A DNA stretch of 64,000 bases from Odiellus spinosus. Taxonomy: Eukaryota > Arthropoda > Arachnida > Opiliones > Phalangiidae. Location: positions 8,041,907 through 8,105,906 of the forward strand of contig OY987234.1 in NCBI GenBank assembly GCA_963920705.1, read 5' to 3'. Below are positions 56,585-64,000 of this stretch, one piece after another. How positions within the stretch are numbered: position 1 is the first letter of the stretch; every line of letters starts with the position of its first letter. The notes beneath the pieces are model-generated. The model made no database searches and had not been told where the DNA came from. It saw only the letters and a list, made by a program, of their open reading frames with translations. Position numbers and translations under genes: made by a program.

Positions 56585-57469
56585 AGTTAAATGGATTTAT
56601 TTGAGATTTTCGACACTCCCTTTGGCTGGCGAATCGTAAGCGAGCGTGTGGGCCTCCTCCCAAACTTAGTATATATATTATGTAAAAAGTTGTTACGCTT
56701 CAAGGACACCCATCAAAAACAAACCAATTTTTTTTAACTGCATGGTGTTCGTTTGACTTTTACTCGAGGTATAACTGGATATATCCGAGTGAATGGTAGA
56801 CGAAAGAAGTACCCATTTCTTAGAGAAACGTTTATACGCCACGCTTTATACGCTTTAACTCCAATTAGTTAAACATCTATCGAATCGTTGCTTTAAAAAA
56901 AGTGTTGGCATTTCTTTAGGAGAGGTTCGAGAACTTCTCGAGTATTTTTGTTTACTTTTTTATTTATTCCGTATATTGTGTAGGCAAAGCCAGGAGTTAA
57001 AAAACTTAAAGGCCTACAATTTTAAACGTTTTTTTATTCCCCAATCTTTTCCAACTTATCTTTATTACTTAGCTCATGAAAAATAATTACAATGTTGCTA
57101 CATAGTATAAAAAATCAGTTTTCCTTGACGGGTAAATTTGGAGTTTCAGTGGATTAAATTTTGTTTTTATTTGGCATTTGTCGCGCACGCGAATTAGACG
57201 AGATTATACGGGATTACAAATCCACCCTGGTTAAGATTGAGTAGCCCAAAAACACGTTTTTAAGTTATTGGATAAATTTTCGTTTATTAATCGGTTTAGT
57301 TTTGATATTTATTGGCATCCCGACAGATACTTTAGCTATACGTGTGGGTTTTAAATTGGAAAGGGTTTGAAACTTGATTTATAGATCCCTTGAAAAGTTT
57401 GTGTTTAAATATTTAAGTTATAGCTAATTAAAAACATGAGATTGAAAGTAGCGGTGAAATGAGATGGAA
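56585..57469. other. No gene seen
   Basis: AT-rich DNA; a short hairpin GAGAGGTTCGAGAACTTCTC lies at about 56920. Nothing else recognisable. Confidence 0.45.
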
Positions 57470-57800
57470 AAATTAGCGAAATTAACAGAGAAATTGAATG
57501 CGAAATGTTAGGCAAATTAAGAGAGCAGTCAATTGCGAAATATTAGGCAAATTAACAGAGCAATCGAATGAAAATAGGCGAAATTAACAGAGCAATCGAA
57601 TGAAAATAGGCGAAATTAACAGAGCAATCGAATGAAATAGGCGAAATTAACAGAGCAATTGAATGCGAAATGTTAGGCAAATTAACAGAGCAGTCAAATG
57701 CGAAATATTAGGCGAAATTAACAGAGTAATCTAATGAAAATAGGCGAAATTAACAGAGCAGTATTAATTGAAACATACTCGAAATTAACAACTCAACGAA
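57470..57800 (+). repeat. 31-35-bp minisatellite, about 10 copies
   Basis: The unit contains GCGAAATTAACAGAGCAATC and GAATG. Two length classes alternate: short units with AAAATAG and longer units with CGAAATGTTAGGC or CGAAATATTAGGC. Confidence 0.9.
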
Positions 57801-58490
57801 ATTAATCAGGTTAATTATTTTCGTTTCAATATTGTCTAGAAAATCGCCTTAACCTCTTTTTCCACTACGACCAATGAAACCATTTAACTCAAACATGTTT
57901 TATCTTAAATCATTTAGCAACAAAGTATTAATGTGTGGTCCCCCGTTATTTATTTTTTTTTTTTTCTAAATATTTTTTAAAATGAAATTAAAGTTGAAAT
58001 CTTGAGACATCCTCACTCTGACTACGGCGGTTAATCTTTTCAACACTCCACGGGAGTCCGTCTGCACGATAACTATCAAGAATAAACAAAACTATAGTTC
58101 GATTATGTTTTTACAGCAGCCTCTAGATAAAACTGGTTTCAGAATTAAAAACGCGTATTTATCCTAAGCTATAACTCTTAAGGCGCGTTTTCAATTAAAA
58201 TTTTTTTGGTCAAAAAATTATACTAAAGAAATTTACCGTAGTTATTGATAAATAGTTGATATTATAAAAGAACTAGTGGGTGCGACTGTTGCTAACTACG
58301 TCACGAAATCACGTGGCGTTAAGGTTATACAAGGCAATTATTTCCGTTTTCATAAAACGCAAGGGGTCAGACGGCTCGGAAGTCACACGGGAGAGACTCG
58401 ACCTTGAGAGCTGACAAAATAGAAAAAAAAAAGCTTAAGAAATTGCTCGGTGCTCACGAGCACTATGAGCTATAACGTCGACAGGAACAT
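57801..58490. other. No gene seen
   Basis: AT-rich DNA with a T13 run near 57953-57965. No left terminal arm of family H could be found here for the copy at 58.5 kb. Confidence 0.45.
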
Positions 58491-58499
58491 TAAGATCCT

Positions 58500-58780
58500 C
58501 CTCTTTTATGATAGCAACTATTCCAATAGAATTCAACCAAATAGACCAAATGAAATAACCTAAAATGGACAAAAATTTGAAATGCCTTTCGTGAACTTTG
58601 TTGAATTCGACTGATTTCATTTCGCGTATTTTCCATGTTGGATTATTTTTTGACCAAATTAATTTTTTCCTCATTAAGAAACCCGACATCTTTGGTAATT
58701 CTTTTGGGGGCACATATTGAAATGAAAAGTAAATCTGACGTCACGGCCCCAGTTCAGTCCGGTTGCTTATCTACTTTAAA
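58500..58780 (+). mobile_element. Family H, partial copy (right half)
   Basis: Matches the full copy from its centre to the right end: AGAATTCAACCAAATAGACC, AATGAAATAACCT, TTTTCCATGTTGGATTATTT, GAAATGAAAAGTAAATCTGA then CGTCACG, and CAGTCCGGTTGC ... CTACTTTAAAT. The left arm is not seen. The 92-codon minus-strand open frame at 58435-58713 falls mostly inside, has no recognised domain and is not kept in the other H copies. Confidence 0.7.
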
Positions 58781-58784
58781 TACA

Positions 58785-60543
58785 CGTATTAATAAACGTG
58801 GATAATTAAAAACATAGATAAATTAAGACCATTTTCCCAAGCGTCTCATAATTTCGATGTTTGGTTAAAACGCGCTCTAAATTAGCCGGGATTTTTGGCT
58901 CTAAACTAGCTAGGAGAAAATGCTCAAAATTGATGCTCCCCCTAGGATTATCCTTAATCCAATCCGTTTAATAATTAATTTGAAATGTTTATTTTCTTTG
59001 GCCATGAAGGAAAAAATAATTTTTAGCGACATAAATATAGACAGTTACATTTTGAGCCTTGTAGCCAGATTATAGAGGTTTAATTATTCCAGCCTTAAAT
59101 AAAAGGATACAATTTTAAGATAGATGTAGAACTTTTACTGGCACGTAATCAAAGTGTATAAAAGCTATATGGGACACAATAACGCTCGTAAACAACTCTG
59201 GCAACGTGTTTATTTATTCTTCCTTGTTGCTCGCGATGTTTTACGAGCCCTTTATAACCGGCACCTATACTAGTTTTAATAAAATTATTATTTTGAATTT
59301 ATATTTACCGACACGATAACCGCTTACCTGCGTGCAAAGTTTATACATATACACTATCTAAATATTCAAGAAATTCTCCAACTGATGAAGTTTTGAGATA
59401 TCCTTTTTAAAAAATGAATTTAAAATAATTCAAAACTGTTTTATTGGAAAGCACATTTTACTAACCAATTGAAATGGTTGTTTTGTATAATTACAAATAT
59501 CTCAAATTTTCGAAATTATTTCTCCGTAGTCATTTAATATTTAATAATTATAAAAAATCACGTCATTAAACTTTAAATATGATATTTAAATTTCAAATTA
59601 TATTTAATATACCGCGAGAATTAAGACTTCAAAATATTTAATATACACTGAAGGCGGATAACCGAAATACGGGGGCTACACTCTTTATACTTTCCAACCA
59701 TTGGTTAACAATTTAGGGACTTCAAAAAATTACAAATGACGTTAGAACCAATCAAAATCGAGATGAGATTTCTCTTTTTCTTTCTCTATATCAGAGTTTT
59801 TCCCCGAAAATTTTCTCTTCTCTCCTCTTTTTTTATAAGAGATGATCCGAAATGATTACAAAACGAATTGGCCCTTCCTAAAAATTTTCCAAATGAAGTT
59901 TTCGGACGTTTTCCGATATAGGTATAATCTTCGTCTCTATTAGAGTGTACATCGCTTTAAAAATCTTCATTCCCTATTATCTCCGTGACTTAATATCGGT
60001 GATATCGTACAATTACAAAGGTTTTCTCGTTGAACTTTCACTTTGATACGAACTTTTTATTCTCAATCAGTTTTAACCAGTTTAAGTTTTTTGCGGGAAA
60101 AAACTTAGCCTTCCTTTTATCTCTCAGCGACCGTATCGTATAGAGATGATTAGCCTTTTCAGTTTATCGTCAGTTGTAGACTCAAAATGGGAAAATGGTA
60201 TACCTTAAGGGGAGAGAGAGAATGGCTTCCAATGATGACTTTTAACTTCCCGATTTTAATAACTCAGCTCACACGCATCTAATCGCTTTTCCCATTAAAA
60301 AGCGTCCCTCAATTCCCTCCTCTTTCAAAAAATAAGGTGTAAAAACCCCCTAACCCCTTTATAGTACAGTTCATGAAGGGTTTATTATATGATAACTAAC
60401 TATATATACGATGACGGTTTTAAACTTGTCATTTTCTAACCCTTTTTTTTATTTTTGAAAGGAAAATTTCGAAATTTTTACCAACGGATTTTATATTACT
60501 AGGAAAAGGAATCAAATAATGGGTATATCTTATAAATTTGTTT
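58785..60543. other. No gene seen
   Basis: AT-rich DNA. A weak repeat M-like stretch is at about 59355-59410 (AAATATTCAAGAAATTCTCC). No recognisable gene. Confidence 0.45.
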
Positions 60544-60555
60544 GGGGGGGGGGGG
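60544..60555. repeat. Poly-G tract, 12 nt
   Basis: Uninterrupted G12 on the plus strand, the only long G run; all other long runs of this kind are C on this strand. Confidence 0.95.
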
Positions 60556-60717
60556 AAAGAATTTAAAGAGGAACTATTAGCTAAAATTGGAACAGTTTTT
60601 GAAGTTATATTTTTAGAATCTGCAAATAAACTTACGAATAATCAAGCTATTATACGTCAAAAATGATTAACAAATGTCAGTTTTTTTATATTAATTAGAT
60701 CACAAAACATTATCTTG

Positions 60718-61170
60718 TTAGGCTTAATCGACCTTTGAAAATGGGCTTAGTCGACCTTTGAAAATGGGCTTAGTCGACCTTTGAAAATGGGCTTAGTCGA
60801 CCTTTGAAAATGGGCTTAGTCGACCTTTGAAAATGGGCTTAGTCGACCTTTGAAAATGGGCTTAGTCGACCTTTGAAAATGGGCTTAGTCGACCTTTGAA
60901 AATGGGCTTAGTCGACCTTTGAAAATGGGCTTAGTCGACCTTTGAAAATGGGCTTAGTCGACCTTTGAAAATGGGCTTAGTCGACCTTTGAAAATGGGCT
61001 TAGTCGACCTTTGAAAATGGGCTTAGTCGACCTTTGAAAATGAGCTTAGTCGACCTTTGAAATGGGCTTAGTTGACCTTTGAAATTGGGCTTAATCGACC
61101 TTTGAAACTAGGCTTAATCGACCGTTGAAATTAGGCTTAATCGACCGTTGAAATTAGGCTTAATCGACGT
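60718..61170 (+). repeat. 23-bp minisatellite, about 19-20 copies
   Basis: The unit contains GGGCTTAGTCGACCTTTG and AAAAT. The central copies are identical and the right edge decays stepwise (GTTGACC, then TTAATCGACC, then GACCGTTG). The first copy also has TTAATCGACC, so both edges share the older variant. Confidence 0.95.
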
Positions 61171-61174
61171 GTCC

Positions 61175-62340
61175 AATAATTGTTTTAAACTTCTCTAATT
61201 AGTTTTTTAATAAGATGATTCCGAAAATAAACAAAACTTTAGTTTAATTTCTACCTCTTATAGTTTTCCTTTAATATTTAAGAACGATGTGATGAGGTTT
61301 TCCTCCATATTAATTCCAAATTTCAACGGGGGCTGGTAAAAATTTGACAAGTATATTAAAGTATATAGGGGGGCCAAATTGATTGGGTTTTTTAGGGGGA
61401 ATATAAAATAAAATGAATAAAAAACGTAGCCTCATTAATATACAAACTTAGGCTTAGAAATTACATGGAACAAAAAAACTCGCCAAGATAATGAGAAAAA
61501 CTGTCTAATTTTTCCAATATTTTCAATCTTTAAATTTTTTTCGTCATCTAACAGTATTAATATACGAATTGAATTGAATAAAATTAAGAACCCTGCGAAA
61601 GATATATTTTTTTTTTCATTTAGATTTCTAAATACTTCGCACTCGTATTCTGATGATGATAAAAAAGCCTCTCATTGGTTGATAATAGAAGGATTCTTCA
61701 TCCATTAGCGATTAGCCACTCGAGTTTTAGTTGTGTGTTATTTTAACAATTTTTTTATATCAAAAAAATTGAGAAGGGATGAAAGGAAGCCAGTCGTAAT
61801 TGGGAGACTGATGGTTTCTAGGGTGGATGGAATGGGGGGGTGATGAATCCTCCCTTTTTTAATCTCTACCGCTTTTCTAGTTAACGAAGGGAAGCGGGGG
61901 TGGATTGAGGGGGACATGGAGAATTAAGAGAGGAGTGGAAAAGGAGAGAGAGACGAACGGGAGGGGATATATTAAGGGAGTAGAAACTTTTGGTTCAATG
62001 AAACTCAATGAAGCGATTAGAAAATGTGTTATAATACGACCTTAATTCGAGGCCTGAGCTTCATTTATTACTCTTCCTCTAGTTTAAACACCCCCACCTC
62101 GCCCTATCATCCCCCTTCTCCCATATAGCTTTCCTCGGGTTAGTTCATTGAAGACCCAGCCAGCACTGATGAAACACTTATCTCTCTCTCTCGCTTCTCT
62201 AATAGAGTTCTGCTCTTAATTGTCCCTATGGATGCTACTCCAGAGTAAAGATATGTTCATCCTCTTCCTTCATCCTCTACCTTTTTTTGAACTGTCTGTA
62301 TTTTTGAATTAGTTCTTATTGTTAGTTTTAATTTAAGTTT
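61175..62340. other. No gene seen; purine-rich patch
   Basis: AT-rich, then a strongly purine-biased patch on the plus strand at about 61785-61985. A CT-rich tract is near 62180. No recognisable coding sequence. Confidence 0.45.
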
Positions 62341-62359
62341 AATCAACGATCCAAGTGAT

Positions 62360-62690
62360 CAAAATGGTTTCGTAAAATTAATTGATCGACTTTCTAATGA
62401 TCGACAACGCGTTTTTGTACATTTGATCAACTTCCAAATGATCGACAAGTGATTTTGTTGGATTGATTGACTTTAAATGATGGACAAGAGGTTTTTGTCT
62501 GATTGATCGAATTTGAATTGATCAAGGCATTTTTATCCAATTGATCCACAAATCGATTGGCTTTCAAATGTTCGTCAAGGAGTTTGTCCAATTGATCGAG
62601 TTTTTAAATGATCGACAAATGGTTAGGTTAGTTTTTAACTCAATTCATTTCGATCAATCATTTGAAAGTCTATCACTTCGACCCAAATAC
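62360..62690 (-). repeat. 40-bp minisatellite, inverted counterpart
   Basis: Contains TTTCAAATG, ATGATCGACAA and GTCCAATTGATCGAG, the reverse complements of the unit at 34.7 kb. About seven diverged copies. The right edge has GGTTAGGTTAG, and the last part (about 62648-62685, ATCATTTGAAAGTCTATCAC) appears in the opposite orientation, so the array itself contains an inversion. Confidence 0.85.
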
Positions 62691-62699
62691 ATAATCTTA

Positions 62700-63478
62700 T
62701 ATTAAAAATGCTGGAGTGTATATTTTGAAGAGATTTAAACGATTAGTTCAATTAATTATTTCAGTGATGATCTCCACTCTCTTAAAATTTATCCCAAGAT
62801 CGACCACTGCATTGATTTTGGATTTTTTTCTTCCGAGTATTCTGTTGGGGGGTCTATGGGGTTTGGGGTCTTTGTTAATGGTGTAATTTTTAGGGGGAGG
62901 GGCGTAACGTTATTTCTGCCATTAGTCGCCTAGTGGGCTCTTTCAGTCGATTTATATCCCCGAAGTCTTGTTTGGTGTGATAATATACTTCAAACTGGTC
63001 GATCACTCGATATAAAAAATGATTTCATAGAGGTTTTTTATCCCCTAAGCGATCCCAGAGCGCCTAATGAACCAATCATGTGATTTGATAGCATTTCAAT
63101 CGTTGATGATATAATATTTTGTAGAGTATAGTTCAGAAATAAGAAACCTCGACGATGGGGTATAGGGAATATCTATCAGAAGTTTGGTATGATACAAGGC
63201 ACCCTTCCGCGCCTGAGCAGATCCAAGATATCCTACTGCGCAGTCGCGATAGGAAAGTTTTACCCCAATCATCGCTTTTTATACGCGTTATATAGTTAAA
63301 TCGAAGACTTGGCTAAATATTATATAGTTAATCTATCACGTGACAAGATTTGTTCTATGAAGGGTAGCTACGAGTTTTCGTATCCGTTATTCGTTCAATT
63401 GTCACTTGATTGGAGACAAATATAACCACACTCTTAAAGATATATTTCGAGCTTGGAATTGGATAATGAATAACTATT
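62700..63478. other. No gene seen
   Basis: Mixed DNA. Nothing recognisable. Confidence 0.5.
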
Positions 63479-63668
63479 AGGATATCCATATATCTAGGCT
63501 TTTTTTCGGTTATTTTAATATAGAATAAATTATTAATGTAAAACCACAAATTATATAAACATACGTGTATCAAATGGATACGAATTATCCGTAGATAAAA
63601 TTTTAAGCTCGATTAATAAACAAATTACGCGTTTATTCAAACGGATAATTCGAAGATAAAAAAATGAC
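63479..63668 (+). repeat. Dispersed repeat L, copy 2
   Basis: TAAAACCACAAATTATATAA, GTATCAAATGGATACGAATT, GATAAAATTTTAAGCTCGAT and AATTACGCGTTTATTCAAAC match 33340-33530 in order. Open frames across it on the minus strand are not conserved. Confidence 0.7.
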
Positions 63669-63942
63669 CGAGCTTTAGAAATATAATCGAAACGCTCTAA
63701 AGCGTGGAAGGGAGTGTAACTCTTAGTATATTTTAACTTATACAAATCGTAGAAACAAAAAAACACAAATATGGTAGTAGACGTAAATAAAATTGTCTGA
63801 GAATTTTGGTTTTAATTAAGTTTTATTGAAATAATTTAAATTCAAGTAACGTTTTCTCCCTAAAATATATTTTAAGCGTTTCTATCGTATATGCCGACAG
63901 AATAGTAAGTTAGTTGAATATCCTTCTCATAGAAAAAACCGT

Positions 63943-64000
63943 TTAAAGGGAGAATGTAACCTAACAACAAGTTATTTTTAATCGATTCATTATCGTTTAA
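63943..64000 (+). mobile_element. Family Q, left end cut by the window edge
   Basis: TTAAAGGGAGAATGTAACC then AACAACAAGTTATTTTTAATC and CATTATCGTTTAA. It continues beyond the window, so completeness cannot be judged. Confidence 0.85.

Noticed and set aside
58435-58713. 92-codon minus-strand open frame as a transposon-encoded protein
   Set aside because: It lies mostly inside a family H partial copy, is not open in the related copies, and shows no recognised domain.
60718-61170. CRISPR-like array
   Set aside because: Units are contiguous with no unique spacers; it is a minisatellite in eukaryotic-type DNA.

Overview
The window looks like intergenic or intronic DNA from a metazoan with a large, gene-sparse genome. 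By eye it is about two-thirds A+T, CpG is not depleted, and it is packed with microsatellites, minisatellites and short inverted-repeat transposon remnants. I see no convincing protein-coding gene, rRNA, tRNA, CRISPR array or bacterial feature. The longest open frame, 219 codons at 15.7 kb, is only a translated 24-bp minisatellite; no other open frame exceeds about 130 codons and none is recognisable. The exact taxon cannot be fixed from the sequence. CTCF-like and RFX X-box-like motifs would fit a bilaterian animal, but this is weak evidence.

Layout. 0-8 kb: AT-rich DNA with homopolymer C runs, a (CT)n tract and a degenerate dispersed repeat near 6 kb. 8.0-8.3 kb: pyrimidine-rich then CpG-rich promoter-like block with an E-box and an X-box. 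10.0-11.2 kb: (AAT)42, a CpG-rich block with a CTCF-like motif, and a juxtaposed 3'/5' splice-site motif resembling a recursive splice site. 13.1-13.7 kb: an inverted-repeat element plus diverged repeats. 15.2-16.3 kb: a 1.1-kb minisatellite that switches from 23-bp to 24-bp units. 17-28 kb: several copies of a TTAA-ended miniature element (family A), a 12-copy minisatellite, a TA-flanked CAGGGTG foldback element and a 31-bp minisatellite. 33-37 kb: dispersed repeats, a CpG-rich block with a minus-strand splice donor, a 40-bp minisatellite and two back-to-back hairpins abutting a possibly structured repeat. 39-50 kb: the densest transposon region, with families Q, H, I/J and A, a 290-bp palindrome and a TA-flanked element carrying nested palindromes. 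50.9-51.2 kb: CpG-rich, E2F-like promoter candidate ending in ATG joined directly to a GTAAG donor. 53-64 kb: more family A, H and Q copies and four minisatellites, one (62.4 kb) being the inverted counterpart of the 34.7-kb array.

The organising theme is non-autonomous inverted-repeat DNA. Three otherwise different families (A, Q, H) all end in TTTAAA, and no transposase-coding sequence is visible, so any mobilising enzyme must lie elsewhere. All promoter, splice and binding-site calls are motif-based hypotheses.
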